From Caulobacter sp. (lineage in GTDB: Bacteria > Pseudomonadota > Alphaproteobacteria > Caulobacterales > Caulobacteraceae): 64,000 nt of DNA. A program made the translations under genes and the position numbers. Location: positions 1 to 64,000 of the forward strand of contig JAUXTQ010000002.1 of NCBI GenBank assembly GCA_030678995.1, read 5' to 3'. Shown in pieces: positions 10,012 to 18,333 of this stretch. Below the pieces are notes generated by a model that was not told the DNA's origin, ran no database searches, and worked only from the letters and a program-made list of their open reading frames with translations. Every line of letters begins with the position of its first letter. The stretch's first letter is position 1.

Positions 10012-10575
10012 TCATCGCGCCGCCTCCAGCCGCGTCCGCAGCTTGTCGAAGGCCAGCCGCAGCCGCGACTTGACCGTGCCCAGCGCCAGACCGAACCGCT
10101 CGGCGATCTCGCTGTGGCTCAGGTCCTCGTAAAAGGCCGCCCGCACCATCTCCCGTTGCTCCGGGGGCAGATCGGCCAGGGCCGCGGCCACCTGGACCTC
10201 GCGCTGGGTCGTTTCCAGGCCCGCATCCGGTTGCGGCAGGGCCTCGGGGCCAAGCTGCGGATCGGCCGGGTCGAGGGCGGCGGTCTTCTCGCGCCGGAAC
10301 AGGTCGATGCGCCGGTTGCGGGCGATGCGGAAGATCCAGGTCGAGACCGTGGCCTTGCGCCGGTCGAAGCTGCCGGCCTTGCGCCAGACCGCGACCATCA
10401 CCTCCTGGGACAGGTCCTCGGCCCGCCCGGGCTCAAGCCCCTGCCGCGCCAGATAGCCTTTCACCCGGGGGCCGTAGTGCTCGAACAGCGTGGCGAAGGC
10501 GGCGCGGTCGCCCCGCGCGGCGATGCGTTCCACAAGCTCGGCGAAGAGATCGCTCTCGGGTCCGGTCACGACCAA
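10012..10575 (-). CDS. ECF RNA polymerase sigma factor (RpoE-like)
   Basis: A sigma-70 family protein of about 187 residues. Region 2 spans roughly residues 20-95 ([44 protein letters not shown]). Region 4 is near the C-terminus ([28 protein letters not shown], then [13 protein letters not shown]). Resembles the RpoE/ChrR-controlled ECF group that answers singlet oxygen or other stress. The start is uncertain: TTG 10575 or GTG 10569. Divergent from rlmN, with the ChrR-like gene downstream. Confidence 0.92.
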   Translation of the reverse strand: MVVTGPESDLFAELVERIAARGDRAAFATLFEHYGPRVKGYLARQGLEPGRAEDLSQEVMVAVWRKAGSFDRRKATVSTWIFRIARNRRIDLFRREKTAALDPADPQLGPEALPQPDAGLETTQREVQVAAALADLPPEQREMVRAAFYEDLSHSEIAERFGLALGTVKSRLRLAFDKLRTRLEAAR

Positions 10576-10622
10576 GGGATAGCCGCGCCCGCTCCGATTG
10601 GTCCAGAGCGCGGTTTTCTGAT

Positions 10623-11816
10623 ATGGGGACCTCCCTCACCGCATCGGAACCTGCCGTTTTGGGCGCGACCCTCGATCTTGCTCGCGCGACGCCTGTCGCC
10701 GCCGCTCCCGTCAACCTTTCGGGCCTGACCCGCGAGGGGCTGGCGCGCGCCCTGGTCGAGGCCGGCGCCGTGCCGCCCGCCAAGGCGAAGATGCGCGCCA
10801 CCCAGGTGTTCCGCTGGATCCATCATCGCGGCGTCACCGATTTCGCCCTGATGACCGACGTGGCCAAGGAAACCCGCGCCGCCCTGGCCGAGCACTTCAC
10901 CCTGGCCCGCCCCGAGATCGTCGAGCGGCAGGTGTCGAAGGACGGCACGCGCAAATGGCTGATCCGCACCGCTCCGGGCATCGAGATCGAGGCGGTCTAC
11001 ATCCCCGACGTCGGCCGCTCGGGCGCCCTGTGCGTTTCCAGCCAGGTCGGCTGCACGCTGAACTGCACCTTCTGCCACACCGGCACCCAGGCGCTGGTGC
11101 GCAACCTGACCGCCGCCGAGATCGTCGCCCAGGTGCAGGTCTGCAAGGACGACCTGGAGGAATGGCCCTCGGACCGCGAGGACCGGGTGCTGTCCAACAT
11201 CGTCTTCATGGGCATGGGCGAGCCGCTCTACAATCTGGACAACGTCGCCGACGCCATCGACATCATCAGCGACAACGAGGGCATCGGCATCTCCCGCCGG
11301 CGCATCACCGTCTCGACCAGCGGCGTGGTTCCCGAGCTCAAGGCCCTGGGCGAGCGCACCCAGGCCATGCTGGCCATCAGCCTGCACGCCTCCAACGACG
11401 CCCTGCGGGACGTCTTGGTGCCGATCAACAAGAAATACGACATCGCCGCCCTGATGGAGGGCATCCGCAACTACCCGGGCATCTCCAACGCCCGGCGGGT
11501 GACCTTCGAATACGTCATGCTCAAGGGGATCAACGACACCCCGGCCGAAGCCCTGGCCCTGGTCAGGCTGCTCAAGGGCATTCCGGCCAAGATCAACCTG
11601 ATCCCGTTCAATCCCTGGCCGGGCACGCAGTATGAATGCTCCGACTGGGGAACCATCGAGGCCTTCGCGGCGATCCTCAACCGGGCCGGCTATTCCAGCC
11701 CGATCCGCACCCCGCGCGGTCGCGACATCCTGGCCGCCTGCGGCCAGCTGAAGTCCGAAAGCGAGAAGGTCCGGGCCTCGGTGCGGCGCAAGGCCGAGGC
11801 GCTCGCGTCCGGCTAG
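10623..11816 (+). CDS. rlmN: Dual-specificity 23S rRNA A2503/tRNA A37 C2-methyltransferase RlmN
   Basis: Radical-SAM enzyme that methylates C2 of A2503 in 23S rRNA and A37 of some tRNAs. The 397-residue length is typical. The iron-sulfur motif is C144-x3-C148-x2-C151 within [13 protein letters not shown]. Other family markers are [16 protein letters not shown] and the catalytic cysteine in ILAACGQL near the C-terminus. ATG at 10623; it may share a promoter region with the divergent sigma factor gene. Confidence 0.96.
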   Translation: MGTSLTASEPAVLGATLDLARATPVAAAPVNLSGLTREGLARALVEAGAVPPAKAKMRATQVFRWIHHRGVTDFALMTDVAKETRAALAEHFTLARPEIVERQVSKDGTRKWLIRTAPGIEIEAVYIPDVGRSGALCVSSQVGCTLNCTFCHTGTQALVRNLTAAEIVAQVQVCKDDLEEWPSDREDRVLSNIVFMGMGEPLYNLDNVADAIDIISDNEGIGISRRRITVSTSGVVPELKALGERTQAMLAISLHASNDALRDVLVPINKKYDIAALMEGIRNYPGISNARRVTFEYVMLKGINDTPAEALALVRLLKGIPAKINLIPFNPWPGTQYECSDWGTIEAFAAILNRAGYSSPIRTPRGRDILAACGQLKSESEKVRASVRRKAEALASG

Positions 11817-11882
11817 AAGCTTGCGCGCGACGGCGCCGGTCGTGCTAACCCTTTCGCACGCCATTCCTTGTTGGACGTTTCG

Positions 11883-12311
11883 ATGCCGCAGCAACTGCAA
11901 TCGATGGAAATCCAGGCCTTCTCGATAGGCTTTGTGACAACCCTGGGCCACGCCGGTCTGACCCTGCTGATCCTGGTTCTGGGCGCGGCGCTCTATGCCG
12001 CCCTTACACCCCATCGCGAGATCGCCCTGATCCGCGAGGGCAACACCGCCGCGGCCCTCTCGTTCGGCGGCGTGTTGATCGGGATGGCGCTGCCGCTGGC
12101 CTCGTCGCTGAGCGCCTCGGTCTCTCCGCTCGAGATCGGGCTGTGGGGCGTGGCCACGATCGCGGTGCAGCTGCTGGTCTTCAAGATCATCGACTGGATC
12201 CTGCGGGGCCTGCCCGAGCGGATCCAGGATGGCGAGGTCTCGGCGGCCTGCCTGCTGGTCGGGGCCAAGATCGCCAGCGCCCTGATCTTCGCCGCCGCCC
12301 TGGCGGGCTGA
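11883..12311 (+). CDS. DUF350-family membrane protein
   Basis: A 142-residue protein with four membrane helices and the DUF350 pattern: an internal repeat of two helices, REGNTAAALSFGGVLIGMALPL in the first half and VSAACLLVGAKIASAL in the second. Function unknown. The ATG at 11883 is preferred over an upstream TTG. It is followed after 7 nt by the trypsin-like gene, so the two are probably one transcript and may form a membrane/periplasm pair. Confidence 0.83.
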   Translation: MPQQLQSMEIQAFSIGFVTTLGHAGLTLLILVLGAALYAALTPHREIALIREGNTAAALSFGGVLIGMALPLASSLSASVSPLEIGLWGVATIAVQLLVFKIIDWILRGLPERIQDGEVSAACLLVGAKIASALIFAAALAG

Positions 12312-12318
12312 CGGCCGC

Positions 12319-13155
12319 ATGCACCTGCCCCGGCTCCCAGACTGGCTGGTCTACCTGGCCATCGTCACGGCCCTGGTTGTCGCCTCGATGGGCCGGCGCG
12401 AGCGGGCTGACGCGCCGCCGCCGCCGCCGCCGGTGGCCGGCGAGGGGACTCTGCCGCTCGGATCCTCGTCGCCCTTCGACCCGGCCGTGGTGGTCGAGGT
12501 GCCCGGACCCCAGAAGCCCGGCACCGGCACGGCCTTCTCGGTGGCCGACACCGGCGTGTGGATCACCGCCCGCCATGTGGTCGACGGCTGCACCCGCATC
12601 GCCCTGGTGGTGGCCGAGGGGCGCGGCGTGTCGGCGCGGGCGACCATCGCCGCGTCCGGCGAAGCGGCCGTCCTGACCACCGACGGCGGGGCGCCGGCCC
12701 TGCCGCTGGCGCCGGTCGGTCCGGGGCTGAAGCCTGGCGTCCTGGGGTTCCATCCCGGCTTCCCGCAGGGCCAGCCGGGCGAGGCGGTGTCACGCCTGCT
12801 CGGCCGGGAGAACCTGGTGGTGCGCGGACGCGGCGCACGCACCGAACCGGTGCTGGCCTGGGCCGAGATCGGCCGGACCGACGGCCTGCGCGGAACGCTG
12901 GCCGGGCTGTCCGGCGCGCCGGTGCTGGATTCGGCCGGCCGGGTGATCGGGGTGACGGTGGCCGAAGCCCCGCGCCGCGGCCGCATCTACACCACCGCCC
13001 CTGAGACGGTGCTCAAGGCCCTGGCCGGCTCGCGCCGCCGTCCGTCGGGCTACGCCATGGGCGAGCCGATCAACGTCGAGAACTACGGCCGCGTCGCCGA
13101 CGGCCTGCGCCGCGACCTGCGGGTTGCCCAGGTGGTTTGCCTGGCGACGACCTAG
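12319..13155 (+). CDS. Membrane-anchored trypsin-like protein, catalytic triad doubtful
   Basis: A 278-residue protein with an N-terminal helix (residues 8-24), a polyproline linker (33-38) and a periplasmic trypsin-like domain. WITARHVVDGC supplies His86, and GLSGAPVLDSAGRVIGV supplies Ser198 in place of the usual GNSGGP. The segment that should carry the catalytic Asp (DLAVL in relatives) reads GEAAVL at 114-119, so the Asp appears absent, though D122 nearby might substitute. Either a degenerate protease or a binding protein. Overlaps the stop of the convergent MFS gene by 4 nt. Confidence 0.78.
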   Translation: MHLPRLPDWLVYLAIVTALVVASMGRRERADAPPPPPPVAGEGTLPLGSSSPFDPAVVVEVPGPQKPGTGTAFSVADTGVWITARHVVDGCTRIALVVAEGRGVSARATIAASGEAAVLTTDGGAPALPLAPVGPGLKPGVLGFHPGFPQGQPGEAVSRLLGRENLVVRGRGARTEPVLAWAEIGRTDGLRGTLAGLSGAPVLDSAGRVIGVTVAEAPRRGRIYTTAPETVLKALAGSRRRPSGYAMGEPINVENYGRVADGLRRDLRVAQVVCLATT

Positions 13156-14504
13156 GTCGGGGCGGTCCGGGGCGGCTTGGTGGGAGTCTTGACCCCGATC
13201 AGGATGCACAGCAGCAGCGCCGGGAAGCCGATCAGGCCGCAGCCGATGAAATAGAGGCCGTAGCCCGTCATCAAACTGCTGTGCGCCTGCAGGTTCTCGA
13301 CAATCGCGCCCGAGAAGCCCTTCAGGATCTTGCCGACCCAAGTGTAGCTGGAGCTGAGCAGGGCGTACTGCGTGGCCGTGTAGCCGATGCTGGTCAGGCT
13401 CGACATGTAGGTCACCAGCAGCACCCCGGCCGCGCCGACGCCGAGATTGTCGAAGAACATCACCGCCGCGAACAGCTTCGGATCGTTGCCGAAGAAAGCC
13501 AGCAGGGAGAAGGACGCCACGGCCAACCCCTGCAGCAGGGCGCCGACCACAAGGCCGCGCATGCGCCCCAGCCAGGCGGCCAGTACGCCGCCGACGGCGA
13601 TCCCCGACAGGGTTCCGGCTAGGCCGGCCGACAGCCGGATCTCGCCGACGAAGGCCTTCTCGAACCCCAGGTCGTGATAGAAAGGCGTCGCCATCGGGCC
13701 CATCATGAATTCGGGCAGGCGGTAGAGCGTGATCATCAGCAACATGACCAGGGCGAACCAGCCATAGGCTTTGAAGAAGGCAATGAATGGCCCGACGATG
13801 GCCGCGCCCAGTCCCGACGGTGTCCAGAGCGGCTTGGCGTTGGCCATCACCTGCTCGGCGTGGACCGGCGCCTTGATCAGGAAGGTGCACAGGATGCCGA
13901 CGCCCATCAGGGCGGCCATCAGGCTGTAGGAGGCGGGCCAGCCCATGTGCTGGGCGACGATCAGGATAAGGGCGTCGCTGGCCAGCACGGCCAGACGGTA
14001 GCCCAACTGGAAAGCGCCCGTGACCAGGCCCAGCTCTTCGGGATCGTCGGCCACCTCGATGCGCAGGGCATCGACGGCGATGTCCTGAGTCGCCGAGGCG
14101 AAGGCCACGACCAGGGCGGCGGCGCCCAGGGCGATCAGTCCGCCCTGTGGACCAATCATGGCCATGGCGAGCAGCGCCCCCACCAGCACGACCTGGGTGA
14201 TCAGCAGCCAGCTGCGACGGCGACCTAAGCCGTTGAGGCCAGGCAGCGTCACCCGATCGACGATCGGCGACCAGAGGAACTTGAACGAATAGGCCAGGCC
14301 GACCCAGGAGATGAAGCCGATGGCCTTTAGGCTGGTGCCCTCGTCGCGCAGCCAGTAGCCGAGCGTCGCGGCGGTGAGCATGAACGGCAGGCCCGACGAA
14401 AAGCCCAACCCGAGCATGATCGCCACTTTCGGGCGTTTCAGGCTCTTGATGACATCGCCGATGCCGTGTTTGCGGGCCGGTGTGGCCGCTGCGGTCTGGC
14501 TCAT
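13152..14504 (-). CDS. AmpG-family muropeptide MFS transporter
   Basis: A 450-residue polytopic protein with about 12-14 helices. SGLPFMLTAATLGYWLRDEG in helix 1 and LWSPIVDRV after helix 2 match AmpG, which imports anhydro-muropeptides for cell-wall recycling and beta-lactamase induction. The TQDIAVDALRIE motif in the fourth helix is also typical. The ATG at 14504 is preferred over TTG 14519. It lies 16 nt after the hybrid kinase gene on the same strand. No ampR or beta-lactamase gene is visible nearby. Confidence 0.87.
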   Translation of the reverse strand: MSQTAAATPARKHGIGDVIKSLKRPKVAIMLGLGFSSGLPFMLTAATLGYWLRDEGTSLKAIGFISWVGLAYSFKFLWSPIVDRVTLPGLNGLGRRRSWLLITQVVLVGALLAMAMIGPQGGLIALGAAALVVAFASATQDIAVDALRIEVADDPEELGLVTGAFQLGYRLAVLASDALILIVAQHMGWPASYSLMAALMGVGILCTFLIKAPVHAEQVMANAKPLWTPSGLGAAIVGPFIAFFKAYGWFALVMLLMITLYRLPEFMMGPMATPFYHDLGFEKAFVGEIRLSAGLAGTLSGIAVGGVLAAWLGRMRGLVVGALLQGLAVASFSLLAFFGNDPKLFAAVMFFDNLGVGAAGVLLVTYMSSLTSIGYTATQYALLSSSYTWVGKILKGFSGAIVENLQAHSSLMTGYGLYFIGCGLIGFPALLLCILIGVKTPTKPPRTAPT

Positions 14505-14520
14505 AGGTTCAGCCCCCAAA

Positions 14521-16026
14521 TCAGGAGGCGAGCCTGCCCTCTCCGGCCTCGCCCGTCCAGCCGACCCAGCGGGCCAGGACGGCGCGCAGGGCGGTTTCGG
14601 TCAGGGGTTTGACGAGGAAGTCGTTCATCCCCGCCGCCAGGCTGGCCCGGCGGTCGTCCTCGAAGGCGTCGGCGGTCAGGGCGACGATGGGCGTCACGAC
14701 CCCGCGCGCCCGCAGTTCCCGCGCGGCCTCGACCCCCGACAGGTCGGGCATGCGCAGGTCCATCAGGATCAGGTCGTAGGTCGCGGCCGAAACGGCGGCC
14801 AGCGCTTCCTGGCCGCTGGCGGCGCGGTCGACTTCGGCCCCCTCGCGCTTGAGCAGGGTGCGGGCGAGCAGGGCGTTGATCGGATTGTCCTCCACCAGCA
14901 GCACCCGGGCGCCGGTCGCCGTGGCGGCGGCGATGCGCTCATCCTCGGGCTGGGGCGCCGCCCTGGGCGCGACGCCCTGGGCGGCGAGGACCCGGGCGGC
15001 GAGGGAATCGGCCCGCAAGGGCTTGATCAGATAACCGGCGAACCCGGCGGCGCGGCAGCGGGGGATCCTGGCCCGCTCGTCCGGCCGCAGCAGGATGACG
15101 CTCGCACGCCCTTCCGGCGCTTTCAGCCCGCGCCGACCGCTTGCCAGCAGATTGTCGATCAGCAGCACCGCGTCGGCCGGAGCGGCCTTGAGCAAGGTCG
15201 CGACACTGTCCGCGAGAATCGCCCGGCCGCCGAGGCCTTCGATCTGGCGGCGCGCGGCCTCGCGGACAACGGCATTGGGCGAGGCGACGCCGACAATCCT
15301 CCCCGCCAGCGGCCGGTCGCGATTGCGCGCGCCCGCCGGCGCGAAGTCGGCTTCCAGCCAGAATTCCGCCCCGCCGCCGGGCGCGTCGTCGATGCCGACC
15401 TTGCCGGCCATGGCGTTGCTCAGCCGGGTGACGATGGCCAGGCCCAGTCCCGCGCCGCCCAGCACGGCGCCGTGGGACGGGTCGGCATGGACGAAGGGCT
15501 CGAAGATGCGCTCGCGGGCTGCGTCGGGCACGCCCGGCCCGGTGTCGCGCACGGCCAGCCGCAGCCGACCCTTGCCGACGGATTCGGCGGTCAGCAGCAC
15601 GCCGCCGGTCTCGGTGAACTTGATCGCGTTCCCCGCGAAATTGAGCAGCACCTGGCGCAGCCGGCCCCCGTCGGCCATCACCGGCGGCAGGCCCCCGGCG
15701 CAGGCCCAGGCGATCTCCACGCCCTTTTCATGGGCGCGCGGGCTCATCAGCTCGGCCACCTGGCGCAGCAGGGCGGCGATATCGGTGGGGGCGGGGTGAA
15801 GCTCGATCTTGCCGGCTCCCAGCCGGGCCAGGTCCAGCACATCGTTGACCAGGGCCAGCAGGTGGTCGCCACTTTCGCGCAGGGCCGCCACATAGGCCTT
15901 CTGCTCGGCGGTCAGCCGAGTGCCGTCAAGCAGCCGCGCCATGCCCAGCACGCCGTTGAGGGGCGTGCGGAACTCGTGGCTCAGGGTGGCCAGCTGCTCG
16001 GGCGTGATGGCGCGTTCGTCCGACAT
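14521..16026 (-). CDS. Cytoplasmic hybrid histidine kinase with pseudo-receiver and receiver domains
   Basis: A 501-residue soluble protein. A HisKA box LSHEFRTPLNGV at the extreme N-terminus gives His17. An HATPase domain follows (N-box NFAGNAIKFTE at 129-140, DTGPGVP, GGAGLGLAIV). A degenerate receiver occupies about 241-350. A true receiver occupies about 373-490, with phosphoacceptor Asp423 in LILMDLRMPD and Lys473. No sensor or membrane segment precedes the kinase, so input must come from a partner. Cotranscription with the AmpG-like gene is likely. The partner response regulator is not in the window. Confidence 0.9.
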   Translation of the reverse strand: MSDERAITPEQLATLSHEFRTPLNGVLGMARLLDGTRLTAEQKAYVAALRESGDHLLALVNDVLDLARLGAGKIELHPAPTDIAALLRQVAELMSPRAHEKGVEIAWACAGGLPPVMADGGRLRQVLLNFAGNAIKFTETGGVLLTAESVGKGRLRLAVRDTGPGVPDAARERIFEPFVHADPSHGAVLGGAGLGLAIVTRLSNAMAGKVGIDDAPGGGAEFWLEADFAPAGARNRDRPLAGRIVGVASPNAVVREAARRQIEGLGGRAILADSVATLLKAAPADAVLLIDNLLASGRRGLKAPEGRASVILLRPDERARIPRCRAAGFAGYLIKPLRADSLAARVLAAQGVAPRAAPQPEDERIAAATATGARVLLVEDNPINALLARTLLKREGAEVDRAASGQEALAAVSAATYDLILMDLRMPDLSGVEAARELRARGVVTPIVALTADAFEDDRRASLAAGMNDFLVKPLTETALRAVLARWVGWTGEAGEGRLAS

Positions 16027-16060
16027 GGCGCCAGACTAGCCGCCGCGGCTTAACGGGCGG

Positions 16061-16438
16061 TCAAGCCGCCGGACGGGCCTTGTGGCTGAGCAGATAGAGC
16101 AGGAACAGGGCGGCGAAGGCCAGGTCGCCCAGCGACAACAGGAATGAACTCGTGGCCAGGGCCGCCGCGCCGCCGTTCAGCCAGATCAGCGGCGCGATCG
16201 GCGCCTTGCCCAGGATGCCCAGCCACAGGATCGGCCGGTTGGCGACCGGATCCCTGGCGACCATGGCATAGCCGATGCCGAAAACGACGATCAGCAGGGC
16301 GGTCATCTGGGTGGTCAGCAGGTCGGCGGGGACGGGCTGGCCGACGCCTTCCAGCAGGGCGGCCGGCGCGATCAGCATCGGCAGCCCGACGGCGAGGTTG
16401 AACAGCGCCGCCACGGCGAAAACCAGTTTCCAGACCAT
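16061..16438 (-). CDS. Small four-helix membrane protein of unknown function
   Basis: A 125-residue protein with four predicted membrane helices (about 5-27, 43-61, 68-88 and 95-117) and a short basic tail. I do not recognise the family beyond a general resemblance to small DUF-type membrane proteins. It lies 5 nt downstream of the MoaD/ThiS-like gene on the same strand, so it may be the last member of that transcript. No catalytic residues are evident. Confidence 0.7.
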   Translation of the reverse strand: MVWKLVFAVAALFNLAVGLPMLIAPAALLEGVGQPVPADLLTTQMTALLIVVFGIGYAMVARDPVANRPILWLGILGKAPIAPLIWLNGGAAALATSSFLLSLGDLAFAALFLLYLLSHKARPAA

Positions 16439-16443
16439 GCCCG

Positions 16444-16707
16444 CTACCCCCCGCTGAGCGCCCCGAAGATCAGCACCTCGTCAGTCTCTCCGAGGGTCCT
16501 GGCGATGTCGAGGGTCCGCTCCTGGCCGACATAGACGCGCATATGCCGGCGGATGCGGCCCTGCTCGTCGATGACCCGGAAGCGGATGCCGGGGTGCTGG
16601 CGATCGAGGTCGATGAGCACCGCGTCCACCGTCCCGCCCCGCGCCTGCGCCCGCGAGGCGCCGCCCGTGTAGGACTGCAGCTGCGAGGGGATCAGGACCT
16701 GGACCAT
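16444..16707 (-). CDS. MoaD/ThiS-family ubiquitin-like protein
   Basis: An 87-residue beta-grasp protein ending in the diglycine FGALSGG, the hallmark of sulfur-carrier proteins that are adenylated and thiocarboxylated at the C-terminus. VLIDLDRQHPGIRFRVIDEQG and the late DEVLIFGALSGG fit the family. Its ATG at 16707 overlaps the stop of the BNR-repeat gene (TGATG), so the two are translationally coupled. No molybdopterin or thiamin genes are near, so it probably serves another process. Confidence 0.82.
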   Translation of the reverse strand: MVQVLIPSQLQSYTGGASRAQARGGTVDAVLIDLDRQHPGIRFRVIDEQGRIRRHMRVYVGQERTLDIARTLGETDEVLIFGALSGG

Positions 16708-17831
16708 CAGAGCGGCGCCGCGACCACCGAATAGATCTCCGGCAGGTGCCGGGCGATGCAGCGCCAGGCGCCGCCCTCGTTGTCGCTCATCCACAGCTCG
16801 CCGTTGGTGGCGCCCAGATACAGCCCCAGCGGATCGGCCCGGTCGGCGCAGAAGGCCTGGCGCTTGACGGTGAACCAGCCCTGCTCGCGCGGGAAACCGG
16901 CGTCCTGCCGCTCCCAGCTCGCCCCGGCGTCGCGGGTTCGATAGACGGCGGGCCGCCCGCCCGGGCTGGTGCGCGGCCAGACGTCCGTGCCGTCCATCGG
17001 GAAGACCCAGGCGGTGTCGCCGTCGCGGGGGTGGGGCACGATGGTGAAGCCGATGTCGCCGATCTCCTTCGGCATCGCATTGCCGATCCGGTCCCAGTCC
17101 TCCGAAGGCCGGTCCAGCCGATAGATGCCGCAGTGGTTCTGCTGCCAGAGCCGGTCGGGCCGGGTGGGCGCGAGGGCGATGAAGTGGGCGTCCTGGCCGT
17201 ACTCCGGGTACGGGTCGGACATGAAGTTCGCCTCGACGTTCTTGTTCAGCGGCGCCCAGGACGCGCCCTGGTCGAGGCTCTCGAACACCCCGGCGGTGGA
17301 GAGGGCGATGTACATGTGCGCCGGATCGCGGGGGTCGATGACGATCTGGTTGAGCAGCGCTCCGTCCGGCGTGCCGCCGTCCGCGGGGCACCATTTCCAG
17401 TACATCGGGTTGTCGTTGAAACCGGCGACGCTGTCCCAGCTGTCGCCGCCGTCGCGGCTGACGAACAGGCCGGGTGGCGAGGTCCCCGCCCACCAGACGC
17501 CCGGCTCGTCGGCGTGGCCGGGCTCGACCCAAAAGCTGTGATCGACGGCCCGCGCCGTCTCGCCCTCGGCGGCCTTGGGAAAGGCCGGCGGCCGGGCCGC
17601 CTCCGTCCAGGTCGCGCCGCCGTCGGTGGAGCGGAAGATGGTCGGGCCCAGATGTCCGGTGCTGGCCGCCATCAGCAGGGTCTTGCCGTCCCTGGGATCG
17701 AGCACCAGGTGGCTGACGATGCTGCCGAGGAAGTGGGGACCGTCCACGGACCAGGTCTTGCGACCCTCGTCACTGCGGAAAATCCAGGCGCCCTTGCGGG
17801 TGCCGACGAGCAGCTGGATGGCGTTGGTCAT
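16707..17831 (-). CDS. BNR/sialidase-like beta-propeller protein
   Basis: A 374-residue protein with repeated Asp-box motifs (FRSTDGGATWTEA, VSRDGGDSWDSV, FESLDQGASWAPL, RTRDAGASWERQ, WMSDNEGGAWR). They are spaced as in WD40/YVTN/BNR beta-propellers. No signal peptide is present, so it is likely cytoplasmic, and the sialidase active-site arginines cannot be located; glycosidase activity is doubtful. The ATG at 17831 is chosen because the extension to 17933 is not conserved-looking. Coupled to the downstream MoaD/ThiS-like gene. Confidence 0.82.
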   Translation of the reverse strand: MTNAIQLLVGTRKGAWIFRSDEGRKTWSVDGPHFLGSIVSHLVLDPRDGKTLLMAASTGHLGPTIFRSTDGGATWTEAARPPAFPKAAEGETARAVDHSFWVEPGHADEPGVWWAGTSPPGLFVSRDGGDSWDSVAGFNDNPMYWKWCPADGGTPDGALLNQIVIDPRDPAHMYIALSTAGVFESLDQGASWAPLNKNVEANFMSDPYPEYGQDAHFIALAPTRPDRLWQQNHCGIYRLDRPSEDWDRIGNAMPKEIGDIGFTIVPHPRDGDTAWVFPMDGTDVWPRTSPGGRPAVYRTRDAGASWERQDAGFPREQGWFTVKRQAFCADRADPLGLYLGATNGELWMSDNEGGAWRCIARHLPEIYSVVAAPL

Positions 17832-17935
17832 GAGGCGTTCTCCCGTGACGCTTCCATGGGTGAGAAGGAGCCTACACCCATCAGCGCGCGGCAGGGGAGT
17901 CGCGGTCAGGGACGGTCGATGGCGTGGCCACAAGA

Positions 17936-17963
17936 GGGACAGACACCCCGGGGTGTCTGTCCC
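17936..17963. repeat. Perfect 28-bp palindrome with GGGACA arms
   Basis: Positions 17936-17949 are the exact reverse complement of 17950-17963, with no loop. The arms begin GGGACAGACACCCC. It lies between the ends/starts of two minus-strand genes. The GGGACA arm links it to the larger GGGGACA elements at 19924, 25733 and 26697. It may be a REP-type unit or a transcription terminator. Confidence 0.7.
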
Positions 17964-17972
17964 TGACCTGCC

Positions 17973-18233
17973 CTAGGCCCGGTCCGTTGCCCCGGCCAGG
18001 GCCCAGCGATGGGAGCCCTCGCCGAACGGCAGCCGGAACAGGTCGCCCAGGTGGCTCTCGAACTCACGCTGGATGTTGCCGGCGGAGTCGCCGGGCAGGG
18101 GTGCGCCCCGGCGGCCCCGGGAGACGGCGATCTGTTCGACCACCAGCGACCGGTGGGCGGCGCCGCCGTAGGCCTTGAGGGCCTCGACGATGTCGCCGAC
18201 GAACTCTTCGGTGTGTTGAATGCGACGACCCAT
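17973..18233 (-). CDS. Conserved-looking small hypothetical protein
   Basis: An 86-residue soluble protein. The N-terminal half (MGRRIQHTEEFVGDIVEALKAYGGAAHRSLVVEQIA) looks helical, and the C-terminal half (GNIQREFESHLGDLFRLPFGEGSHRWAL) resembles a small winged-helix or restriction-like fragment. I do not recognise the family. ATG at 18233; coding potential is supported by codon use and acidic/helical composition. Neighbours give no functional clue. Confidence 0.6.
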   Translation of the reverse strand: MGRRIQHTEEFVGDIVEALKAYGGAAHRSLVVEQIAVSRGRRGAPLPGDSAGNIQREFESHLGDLFRLPFGEGSHRWALAGATDRA

Positions 18234-18333
18234 GATCACCCCCGTGACCTGACTTTGGACCCCCACCAAAACAGAGGCGCCGTTGCGCAATCGTGAAGCG
18301 AAAGGGTTTATGCCGCGATCACCGTGATCGGCC

